From NCBI GenBank assembly GCA_021788565.1, contig JAJYKO010000347.1:1-6340 (forward strand): a DNA stretch of 6,340 bases. The letters are read 5' to 3'. Shown piece by piece: positions 1 through 5,962 of the stretch (the first letter of the stretch is position 1; each line of letters starts with the position of its first letter). The translations under genes and the position numbers were made by a program. The stretch is from Chloroflexota bacterium. GTDB lineage: Bacteria; Chloroflexota; UBA6077. The notes beneath the pieces are model-generated. The model saw only the letters and a list, made by a program, of their open reading frames with translations, made no database searches and had not been told where the DNA came from.

Positions 1-14
1 CGAAGAAGACCTAA

Positions 15-1919
15 ACGGTTCTCGACCCGGCCTGCGGCACCGCCGGCTTCCTGATCTCGTCCTTCAAGCACATCCTCAAGGAGAACATGGACGAGGACGG
101 CCACAGCACGCTGACCCCCGACGAGCGGGGACGGCTGGCCGCCAACTTCATGGGCTTCGACATCTCGCCGGACATGGTCCGCCTGTCGCTGGTCAACCTC
201 TACCTGCACGGGTTCACCGACCCGCACGTCTTCGAGTACGATACCCTCACCAGCCAGGACCGCTGGAACGAGTACGCCGACGTGATCCTCGCAAATCCGC
301 CCTTCATGTCCCCAAAGGGCGGGATCAGGCCGCACAACCGCTTCAGCGTGCAGAGCAAGCGCAGCGAAGTGCTGTTCGTGGACTACATGGCTGAGCACCT
401 CACGCCTGGCGGCCGCGCCGGCATCATCGTGCCCGAGGGGATCATCTTCCAGAGCCAGACGGCCTACACCCAACTGCGCAAGATGCTGGTGGAGGATTAC
501 CTCGTCGCCGTCGTGTCCCTGCCAGCGGGCGTGTTCAATCCCTACTCCGGCGTCAAGACCTCGATCCTGATCCTCGACAAGCCGTTGGCGAAGCAGCTTG
601 ACAGCATCACCTTCTTCAAGATCGAGAACGACGGCTTCGGCCTCGGCGCCCAGCGTCGCCCCATCGACAAGGACGACCTGCCCCAGGCCAGGGCCGAGAT
701 CGCCGAGTACCTGCGTCGCCTGCGGGCGCGCCAAGCGGTGGCGGACTTCCATCCGACCCTCGGCCTGATCGTGCCAAAGGAGAAGCTCGCCGCGAACGGC
801 GACTACAACCTGAGCGGGGAGCGGTATCGGGAGAATGGGGCGAGGCACTCCAAATTTCCTCTTCGGCCTTTCGAGGAGGTCTGCGCTCTTGAATACGGTG
901 CCAGCTTGCCAAAGGAGAAACGTATTGAGGGACCTTATCCCGTAGTGGGCTCGAATGGCATTACCGGATTCCACAACGAATATCTCGTCGAGGGTCCGGC
1001 AATTATCGTGGGCCGCAAGGGCTCCGCAGGAGAGGTGACGTGGGTTCAGCAGAACTGCTTTCCAATCGATACCACCTACTACGTCAAGCAGTCGAATCCC
1101 CGCGAGTCAGACCTAAGGTACCTCTACTGGTTGCTGAAGACCCTCGACCTGCCTAAGTTACGCGGGGGTGCAGGGATTCCGGGCCTCAACCGGACGGATG
1201 TGTACAACACCCAGAGAATCCCCCTCCCGCCGCTGGAGTTGCAGAAGGAGATCGTCGCGGAGATCGAGGCCTACCAGAAGATCATCGACGGCGCCCGTGC
1301 CGTCCTCGACCACTACCGCCCCCACATCCCCATCCACCCCGACTGGCCGATGGTGGAGCTGGGAACAGCCTGCTCACTTGGTGGGAGCATTACAACGGAT
1401 GTGGATCTCTCCCTTCCATATATTGGAGCCGACAGCATCGAATCGAACACTGGCAAACTGCTGAAGGCTGAATCTGCAGAGACACAGCGAGTGAACGGTC
1501 CTGTCTACGCGTTCGATGGTGAAAGGCTGCTCTATAGCAAGATTCGGCCTTACCTCAATAAGCTCACTGTCGTTGACCTGAAGGGCTATTGCAGCTCTGA
1601 TATGTACCCGCTGCTGCCGGATAGCTCCAAAGTCCTAATCACTTATCTCGCAACTTACATGCTGTCGGATGCATTCAACGACCAAATTCGCGGCTTCTAC
1701 GAGCGAGCCAGCATTCCCAAGATCAACCGCACGCAGTTGTTCTCGACCACAATTCCTCTCCCACCACTTCCTGCGCAGGAAACCATCGTAGCCGAAATCG
1801 AAGCCGAGCAAGCGTTGGTGAAGGCCAATCATGATCTGATCACCCGCTTCGAGAAGAAGATACAAACCACCCTTGCCCGCATCTGGGGCGAGGACGGGCC
1901 TTCTGCGGCGGGGGCGTGA
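15..1919 (+). CDS. hsdM: Fused type I DNA adenine methylase-specificity protein (HsdM-HsdS), 5' partial
   Basis: This protein transfers methyl from AdoMet to adenine N6 in a bipartite target and carries its own specificity module. Visible in the sequence: AdoMet motif I DPACGTAGF at 24-50, upstream of the first ATG (87), so that ATG cannot be the true start. Numbering from the ATG at 87, catalytic motif IV NPPF is at residues 70-73 and the methylase fold runs to about 230. The first target-recognition domain is about 256-380, followed by a helical spacer beginning IPLPPLELQKEIVAEIEAYQ (378-397). The second recognition domain is about 418-555, followed by a second copy of the spacer (556-575) and a coiled-coil tail ending at 610. 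The two spacers match the HsdS conserved repeats. The recognition domains have lower GC than the rest. An in-frame TAA at 12-14 lies just before motif I; either the gene is frameshifted there or the window edge is faulty. No HsdR subunit lies in the window. Confidence 0.9.
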   Translation, partial: TVLDPACGTAGFLISSFKHILKENMDEDGHSTLTPDERGRLAANFMGFDISPDMVRLSLVNLYLHGFTDPHVFEYDTLTSQDRWNEYADVILANPPFMSPKGGIRPHNRFSVQSKRSEVLFVDYMAEHLTPGGRAGIIVPEGIIFQSQTAYTQLRKMLVEDYLVAVVSLPAGVFNPYSGVKTSILILDKPLAKQLDSITFFKIENDGFGLGAQRRPIDKDDLPQARAEIAEYLRRLRARQAVADFHPTLGLIVPKEKLAANGDYNLSGERYRENGARHSKFPLRPFEEVCALEYGASLPKEKRIEGPYPVVGSNGITGFHNEYLVEGPAIIVGRKGSAGEVTWVQQNCFPIDTTYYVKQSNPRESDLRYLYWLLKTLDLPKLRGGAGIPGLNRTDVYNTQRIPLPPLELQKEIVAEIEAYQKIIDGARAVLDHYRPHIPIHPDWPMVELGTACSLGGSITTDVDLSLPYIGADSIESNTGKLLKAESAETQRVNGPVYAFDGERLLYSKIRPYLNKLTVVDLKGYCSSDMYPLLPDSSKVLITYLATYMLSDAFNDQIRGFYERASIPKINRTQLFSTTIPLPPLPAQETIVAEIEAEQALVKANHDLITRFEKKIQTTLARIWGEDGPSAAGA

Positions 1920-1922
1920 GCC

Positions 1923-2663
1923 ATGGAAGAAGCTGCCGAACTGGGCAACTACCTGCCGCTCTCCTTCAAGAGCCCGAAAGAGCAGGAGTACGTCGAGTTT
2001 CTCTGGGACGTCTTCGAGACCAACTACGCCCACGGCAAGTACCAGTTCGCCTTCCTCGCCTACCACATGCTCACGATGAGCTTCATCTACTTCAACATCT
2101 GGCAGATCAAGCAGACAGAGCCCGGGGACTTCGCTAAGGGATTGATCGGCTTTGCGCAGGAGGAAAAGGCGTTGCTCGAAGCAACCTCGCCCTTCGTCTT
2201 CAGCACCGTCAACGAGCGCACCATCCTGCGTTTCCTCAAGCTGATCGCCTGCGACAACGGGAAGATCGGCACCTACGCCAAGCTGGTGGACGACCGCAAC
2301 AACACCGCCCACCCCAACGGCAACATCTTCTTCAGCACCGAGGCGGCGCTCGACGCCAAGATCACCGAAGTCCTGCGGGTCGTCGACGAGATCCAGACCC
2401 ACTCGAAGCCAGTCATCGAGCACTGCTACCGGGATTTTCTGCTGCGCAGTCACGACCCCGAAGAGCGCGAATACCCCGACCCGGCCGACCAGATCCGCGA
2501 GGTGCTGATCCACGGCAACTACCTGTCGCAACGGGACATCGACGTCTGCCTTGGGTTCGAGGTGGAGACCCTTTCAGGCAACGACGGCTTCGAGGATATG
2601 CGGGCACTGCACGAGGCGCTCGCCAGAGAATACGGGAGCGACGACGCAAGCGGCGCGGCGTAA
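1923..2663 (+). CDS. Unrecognised 246-aa protein with R-x4-H (HEPN-type) motif, coupled to the methylase gene
   Basis: The ATG lies three bases after the methylase stop, so the two are very probably one operon with translational coupling. The upstream purine tract is poor as a ribosome site. I do not recognise the family with certainty. The protein is soluble, largely helical by composition, with no signal peptide; an aromatic hydrophobic stretch near residues 41-60 looks like a buried helix rather than a membrane span. Residues 123-132 read DDRNNTAHPN, containing R125-x4-H130. That is the spacing of the catalytic R-x4-6-H of HEPN RNases, with the typical polar residue after Arg. The C-terminal part (about 165-246) is charged and acidic. 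A HEPN-like nuclease or a HEPN-fold partner of the restriction-modification system is an inference. It could equally be a non-catalytic accessory protein of the methylase. The gene is intact and its GC-rich codon use matches the methylase portion upstream. Confidence 0.85.
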   Translation: MEEAAELGNYLPLSFKSPKEQEYVEFLWDVFETNYAHGKYQFAFLAYHMLTMSFIYFNIWQIKQTEPGDFAKGLIGFAQEEKALLEATSPFVFSTVNERTILRFLKLIACDNGKIGTYAKLVDDRNNTAHPNGNIFFSTEAALDAKITEVLRVVDEIQTHSKPVIEHCYRDFLLRSHDPEEREYPDPADQIREVLIHGNYLSQRDIDVCLGFEVETLSGNDGFEDMRALHEALAREYGSDDASGAA

Positions 2664-2717
2664 CAACCGGTTGCAGTTGACCGTGCGCTGCGCGGTCCGC
2701 TGTCCGAAGCCGTTGCC
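2656..2717 (+). repeat. Hairpin-forming element starting at the stop codon, weakly attC-like
   Basis: The stop codon itself forms part of GTAACAACC, and a stable hairpin follows at 2679-2697: GACCGTGC, loop GCT, GCGCGGTC, eight pairs including one G-T. Outer pairing continues imperfectly (CAG 2674-2676 with CTG 2700-2702, and AAC/GTT at the flanks with a bulge). A TAAC at the gene end, a GTT near the other end and an imperfect stem with extrahelical bases recall integron attC sites. However, the right arm GTTGCCC does not fit the GTTRRRY core, so a degenerate attC or another structured repeat remains unproven. Confidence 0.3.
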
Positions 2718-2814
2718 CAGGCCGGCCGCCGAAGCATTCGGCACTCGTCGCTTTCCGCTCGATTGGCATCCGAAACGTGTCTGCCGCGATCGTAGTCACG
2801 TCTCGGCAACGGCT
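2708..2814. repeat. Inverted repeat, 10 bp perfect arms, enclosing a smaller hairpin
   Basis: AGCCGTTGCC at 2708-2717 is the exact reverse complement of GGCAACGGCT at 2805-2814, 87 bases apart. Between them, GCCGAA (2728-2733) and TTCGGC (2737-2742) form a six-pair hairpin with a three-base loop. The nested arrangement could fold as a structured RNA or mark a repeat element. No family was recognised. Confidence 0.5.
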
Positions 2815-2863
2815 CCGTGACCGACGAGCCGGCGGAGAACCTGTGCAACGCGTGCTCGGGGGA

Positions 2864-2913
2864 CGCCGACGGCACGCGCAAGATTGGCTAGCGAGGAGTA
2901 CTTGCCGTCGGCG
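2864..2913. repeat. Inverted repeat, 11 bp perfect arms, 28-base loop
   Basis: CGCCGACGGCA (2864-2874) and TGCCGTCGGCG (2903-2913) are perfect reverse complements. In this spacer there is no gene on either strand that would explain them. An operator, a structured RNA stem or a mobile-element remnant are all possible. Confidence 0.55.
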
Positions 2914-3130
2914 AGCGCCTGCTGCCATTCCCGTGCGAGGATGAGGCCGCTCCGGCGTTCCCTTCGCTCTCCACGTGTTGAGTGCGCCGATCTTCACTCG
3001 GGCGGTGGAGTCCCCTCAATGTGGTAGGCCAAGCGAGTCGCCCTGGGCGGCGCGAACCACACGAGACCTGCGAAGACCGTGAAGCTCAAGGAAGTTCGGG
3101 ATCTTCCCCCTCCTCGGGGAGCCCACTTGA

Positions 3131-3154
3131 AGCACCCTTCGGGGTGTTTTTTTT
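3131..3154 (+). terminator. Intrinsic (rho-independent) terminator
   Basis: CACCC, loop TTCG and GGGTG form a C(UUCG)G-capped stem at 3133-3146. It is extended by a G-T and an A-T pair (3131-3132 with 3147-3148) and followed by eight T residues (3147-3154). It lies about 470 bases after the last upstream gene and just before the toxin-antitoxin promoter. It would end transcription from the methylase operon or from an unannotated transcript in the spacer. Confidence 0.88.
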
Positions 3155-3170
3155 CGTGCCCCACACAGGC

Positions 3171-3199
3171 TCGAACTCGATGGCGGCAACGACTATACT
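3171..3199 (+). promoter_or_regulatory. Candidate sigma70-type promoter of the MNT/HEPN pair
   Basis: TATACT at 3194-3199 is a good -10 box. TCGAAC at 3171-3176, 17 bases upstream, is a weak -35 box with three of six consensus positions. It sits directly after the terminator, and a start near 3206 would leave a leader of about 30 bases before the ATG at 3237. Confidence 0.45.
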
Positions 3200-3236
3200 A
3201 CGACAAAGCAGCTTTCGAGCAGGCAAGAGCGACGTG

Positions 3237-3611
3237 ATGAAAACTACACTCGAGACTCGGACTCGGGAGGAAGTGCCGCACCTCGCGGACGGCGAGGTGC
3301 GTGCGCTGGTCGACATCGTCGAGCGCTTAGTCGCCGCGTATGAGCCAGAGCGCATCTACTTGTTCGGATCGAAGGCGCGTGGGGATCAGGGTCCGGATAG
3401 CGACTTCGACCTGCTGGTCGTCGTTCCCGATGATGCCCCCGACGAGCGCAAACGGAGCCGTCTGGCTTACGCGGCACTCAGGGGCACGGGAACGGCTGCA
3501 GACGTCCTGGTCTGCACTCGACAGCACTTCGAGAGCCGGTTGCGCGTGCTGCCTCTCTTCCCGCCACCGTCCAGCGCGAAGGCAGGCTTCTGCATGCTGC
3601 ATGACCCATAG
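3237..3611 (+). CDS. MNT-type nucleotidyltransferase (antitoxin), frameshifted C-terminus
   Basis: This is a minimal nucleotidyltransferase. In MNT/HEPN pairs this partner neutralises the HEPN toxin, in studied cases by AMPylating it. Visible: G44-S45, then the catalytic pair D56 and D58 within PDSDFD, and a probable third acid at D89 (ADVLV), so the active site is intact. The start at 3237 (MKTTLE) is preferred because any upstream start would lie on the far side of, or too close to, the terminator and promoter; GTG at 3234 is an alternative. After V104 the frame slips. The adjacent frame (3551-3604) reads ASLPATVQREGRLLHAA then TGA, the family's usual ending, so one base is missing near 3549-3551 and the original protein was about 122 aa. 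The current product (124 aa) has an aberrant tail. The original TGA (3602-3604) overlaps the ATG (3601) of the HEPN gene in the usual ATGA coupling. Confidence 0.85.
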   Translation: MKTTLETRTREEVPHLADGEVRALVDIVERLVAAYEPERIYLFGSKARGDQGPDSDFDLLVVVPDDAPDERKRSRLAYAALRGTGTAADVLVCTRQHFESRLRVLPLFPPPSSAKAGFCMLHDP

Positions 3612-4006
3612 CGTGTCGCCGAGACGCGACCATGGCTCGTCAAAGCGGCAAACGATCTCCGCGCGGCAGAATTTGAGTTTAGCGAAGTGCCCCCTCTGGT
3701 GGAGGATATCGTCTTTCACTGCCAGCAGGCGGTGGAGAAGTCCATGAAAGCCTTCCTTACCTGGCACAACGTTCCCTTCCGCAAGACGCACAGCCTGGAG
3801 GAACTGGGCGAGCAGTGCCTGAGGATCGACGAGAGCTTGAAGGAGTTAGTCGATCGAGCCGTTCCCTTAACAGACTACGCCTGGCGATTCCGCTACCCCG
3901 CGAGGCGAGCGAGCCTTCACTCGCAGAAGCCCAGGAAGCCCTAACCATCGCTCGTGAAGTCTATGATGCAGTGCTCGGTCGATTACCGCCCGAGGTCCAA
4001 CCCTAG
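3601..4006 (+). pseudogene. HEPN-domain protein (toxin of the MNT/HEPN pair), two frameshifts
   Basis: Joining three frames gives a full-length HEPN protein of about 135 aa. Frame one (from ATG 3601) reads MTHSVSPRR. A one-base loss near 3628-3631 moves to the frame starting PWLVKAANDLRAAEFEF (from 3630). A second one-base loss near 3899-3902 moves to the frame that ends EASEPSLAEAQEAL and then LGRLPPEVQP, with TAG at 4004-4006. The segments FHCQQAVEKSMKAF, the FRKTHSLEEL stretch and the YAWRFRYP motif are characteristic of the PF05168 HEPN family found beside MNT nucleotidyltransferases. I did not see the RX4HXY motif of HepT, so this is the other HEPN branch. The longest surviving frame (3612-3944) could still give a truncated protein. 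With both frameshifts the toxin is most likely inactive; sequencing error is the alternative. Confidence 0.85.
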
Positions 4007-4306
4007 CGAACTCTTGCGGCTCTCGTGCGGCTCAACGGCAGAGCGGGCGAGAGAGTTCCTTGCCCCGATCGTCTCCGGAGTGGCCCCCGACGATGCCCAC
4101 TGGGACCCGACCCTGGGGCCCTGGTTGCCCTCAGGGCCTTCGAGCAGGTAGGTGGCATAGAGAGCCGCCGATTCGCGAGGCGCGTTCTCCGGAGACAGGG
4201 GGTGCGCCCAGGTAATCCAGAGGTAATCGCAGGCTGACTAAGCCCGCCCTTGATCTAATGACGGTGGCCGCGGCTTGCCGCCCGCCGGCACGATGGCCTG
4301 AACCGG
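4007..4306. other. Intergenic gap with small repeats, no gene seen
   Basis: No reading frame on either strand shows protein-like features beyond shadow frames. GTCTCCGGAG (4071-4080) and CTCCGGAGAC (4187-4196) are a 10-bp inverted pair. AGGTAATC occurs twice in tandem register (4210-4217 and 4221-4228, 11 bases apart), about 80-95 bases before the -10 box of the next gene, and could be a protein-binding site. Confidence 0.4.
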
Positions 4307-4312
4307 TATAAT
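4307..4312 (+). promoter_or_regulatory. Consensus -10 box (TATAAT) before the winged-helix/pRiA4b gene
   Basis: A perfect TATAAT in otherwise GC-rich DNA. No convincing -35 box is seen 16-18 bases upstream, so an activator may be needed. Transcription would start near 4319, which leaves about 30 bases before the ATG at 4349 and makes the upstream ATG at 4325 almost leaderless. Confidence 0.55.
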
Positions 4313-4336
4313 ATCGTCGCACGCATGCAAACCCTC

Positions 4337-4343
4337 AGGGAGG
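4337..4343 (+). promoter_or_regulatory. Ribosome binding site that decides the start at 4349
   Basis: AGGGAGG lies five bases upstream of ATG 4349. It is the best Shine-Dalgarno sequence in the window. It lies inside the reading frame if ATG 4325 were used, which argues that 4349 is the real start. Confidence 0.7.
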
Positions 4344-4348
4344 CAACA

Positions 4349-5737
4349 ATGGCACCGCCAGAAAACCGGAGCTACACGGAACTGGTGTATGAGGTGCTCA
4401 AAGCAGCTGACCAGCCGCTGATCTTCCAGGAGATCTTCGATGCGGTCGAGCAGCGCCGATCTATCACCACACGCAACCCGAAGGCTACAATCCGCAACGC
4501 GCTCGCCCAGGGCAAGCAACTGGTCGGCACGGGCGATGGCCGCCACTGGTACCTTCCTTACTGCATCCGGGGCAGCGTGCTTCGGATGGCGCTGACCGAG
4601 AAGAAGCCGGCCAACCAACCCATCCCACTTGAGTACGAGGTGCTGGCGGCGCTTTGGCCAGGCTTCTTCGAAACGGGTAAGCGGCGAAGCGAGCGGCCCG
4701 TGCGAGCGAGCCTCCCCACCGGCGATGAGGTTCTCCTCACCCTCGGCCATACCGCCCAGACTTGGTGGGCCACGCCCGTCGACGAACCGCTCCACCGCTA
4801 CCTGGTGAATCAGCGCGCCGCTGCCGGAGACTCGTTGCTTGTCCGTGTGATCGACGCCGAACAGGGCCTCGGCGAAGCATGGTTCGAGTCGCGATTGAAG
4901 CGGCCGGCTGAGGCGATTTCTGCTCGGAATCGGGAGGTGGCCGACGCTGCCTACGAGTATATGCGCGAGGGCACTGTAGACCGGCGGCCGATCTGGGAGG
5001 TGGCCATGGCCCTGCTCGCGCGCCGCGCCTATCATGGGGATGTGGCGCCCGACCCGCTCGGGATAACGATGCGTGCCGACCCCCGGTTTCAGTTCGGCGG
5101 CCTGCGGGGATGGCTCGGGGCTGTCCTCGCAGAGGACGATGTATTCGTCAGCCTGCGCCACGTACCCGAGCCGAGTTCCGTCACACTGCCGCCCGGCACA
5201 CTCTACCAGATCAAGGTCACCCTGCGCGGCACCAGTCCGCCCGTCTGGCGACGGCTGATTGTTCCCGCCGATACGCGCCTGTCCGAGCTGCACCAGATCC
5301 TGCAAGCCGCCATGGGCTGGACCGACTCGCACTTGCACCAATTCGAGGTCGGCCGGCGCGTCATCGGCATGCCATCGCCGGATGATTGGCAGCCGGTGGA
5401 GGACGAGCGGAAGATCGAGCTCTCCGAAGTGGCGCCTGCCGCCAAGTCCCGCCTGCGCTACGAGTACGACTTCGGCGATAGCTGGGAGCACGACATCGTG
5501 GTGGAGAAGGTACTCTCTCCGGAATACGCCGTAGCCGCGCCGGCCTGCGTGGGCGGCAGGCGAGCCGGCCCACCGGAGGACGTTGGTGGTGTCTGGGGCT
5601 ATGAGGCGTTCCTGGAAGCTATCCAGGACCCCTCCCACCCTGAGCACGAAGAGCGGCTCGAATGGGTCGGCGGTGGCTTCGATCCGGAGGCGTTCGACCT
5701 GGCAGGGGTGAACGCCGATCTGCGCAGGCTCCGGTAG
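4349..5737 (+). CDS. Winged-helix-like / pRiA4b ORF-3 family fusion protein
   Basis: Function unknown; 462 aa from ATG 4349. The N-terminal region (about residues 8-75) is a helical segment with YTELVYEVLKA and a basic ATIRNALAQGK stretch ending in GRHWYLP. It resembles HARE-HTH or other winged-helix DNA-binding domains. The middle (about 80-280) is a mixed region I cannot assign. The C-terminal domain (285-462) matches the plasmid pRiA4b ORF-3 family (PF07929, also named IS1096 TnpR-like): PPVWRR (297-302), HLHQF (328-332), YDFGDSWEH (373-381), C400 with GG, PPEDVGG (408-414), DPSHPEHEE (427-435) and W439-GG-FDPE. That family is common on plasmids and near mobile elements, and its biochemical role is not established. 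The gene is intact and has its own promoter-like box and ribosome site. A 23-base gap separates its stop from a possible IS end. DNA binding is inferred from the N-terminal region only. Confidence 0.9.
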   Translation: MAPPENRSYTELVYEVLKAADQPLIFQEIFDAVEQRRSITTRNPKATIRNALAQGKQLVGTGDGRHWYLPYCIRGSVLRMALTEKKPANQPIPLEYEVLAALWPGFFETGKRRSERPVRASLPTGDEVLLTLGHTAQTWWATPVDEPLHRYLVNQRAAAGDSLLVRVIDAEQGLGEAWFESRLKRPAEAISARNREVADAAYEYMREGTVDRRPIWEVAMALLARRAYHGDVAPDPLGITMRADPRFQFGGLRGWLGAVLAEDDVFVSLRHVPEPSSVTLPPGTLYQIKVTLRGTSPPVWRRLIVPADTRLSELHQILQAAMGWTDSHLHQFEVGRRVIGMPSPDDWQPVEDERKIELSEVAPAAKSRLRYEYDFGDSWEHDIVVEKVLSPEYAVAAPACVGGRRAGPPEDVGGVWGYEAFLEAIQDPSHPEHEERLEWVGGGFDPEAFDLAGVNADLRRLR

Positions 5738-5962
5738 CCGCCGAGGTGGAACGGCGCACTAGCAGCCTGTCGGGGAGAGGGTCCTGAGGTCGCCTGTGCT
5801 GCCCAACAGCCTGCGTGGTCGATGTAATGGCAGCCCGGTGTGGCTGCTCAGTCGCTGTCCTGACGGATTCGGGACACAATCCGACTGGTCTTGGCCGGAG
5901 CAATGCCCCGAACCCTGGCTCAGTGAGCCGCCTGGACCGCATAAGGCGCCTGGCGGCCACAC
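5738..5962. other. Non-coding tail of insertion-sequence remnant
   Basis: There is no gene here. Small inverted repeats are visible: GCAGCC/GGCTGC (5830-5835 with 5842-5847), CGGATT/AATCCG (5864-5869 with 5878-5883) and the near-palindrome GGCTCAGTGAGCC (about 5918-5930). It lies between the pRiA4b gene and the transposase stop on the minus strand, so it is probably the 3' untranslated end of the element. Confidence 0.4.
5759..5775. repeat. Possible terminal repeat of an insertion sequence, next to CTAG
   Basis: CTAGCAGCCTGTCGGGG starts with the palindrome CTAG, a frequent target of IS5-superfamily elements. A similar CAGCCTG core recurs at 5807-5813. The other end is outside the window, so the boundary cannot be confirmed. 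Confidence 0.25.

Larger units (their letters stand above)
2664..3130. other. Intergenic spacer without a convincing gene, rich in inverted repeats
   Basis: No reading frame here has both a plausible start and recognisable protein features. The open frame that runs through from about 2982 into the nucleotidyltransferase crosses an intrinsic terminator and has low-complexity composition, so it is not taken as coding. The spacer holds the inverted repeats listed separately. It ends in a structured segment: GCTCAAG (3084-3090) can pair with CTTGAAGC (3126-3133, one bulge), enclosing a TCCCC/GGGGA hairpin (3105-3109 with 3116-3120). It may contain an untranslated RNA or decayed genes. Confidence 0.5.

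Noticed and set aside
616..912. Minus-strand frame inside the methylase gene
   Set aside because: Low-complexity Arg/Ser/Pro-rich shadow of a well-supported gene.
1635..2531. Open frame of 298 codons on the minus strand
   Set aside because: It lies antisense to the end of the methylase fusion and the 246-aa gene, both with coherent protein sequence, and has repetitive Val/Gly/Asp-rich composition.
2816..2890. Short frame with a Cys-x2-Cys motif (CNAC) resembling a zinc-finger fragment
   Set aside because: Only about 24 codons from a GTG with no ribosome site and no second Cys pair.
3090..3180. tRNA-like fragments (GGAAGTTCGGGATCTTCC and GGCTCGAACTC)
   Set aside because: The first has an eight-base loop that does not fit a T-arm, and no acceptor, D or anticodon arms can be built around either.
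2982..3236. N-terminal extension of the nucleotidyltransferase frame
   Set aside because: The extension crosses the intrinsic terminator and the candidate promoter and has no family similarity. ATG 3237 gives the usual protein length.
4238..5647. Open frame of 469 codons on the minus strand across the pRiA4b gene
   Set aside because: It is fully antisense to a gene with clear family motifs. Its protein has no recognisable motif, and long antisense frames are usual in GC-rich DNA.
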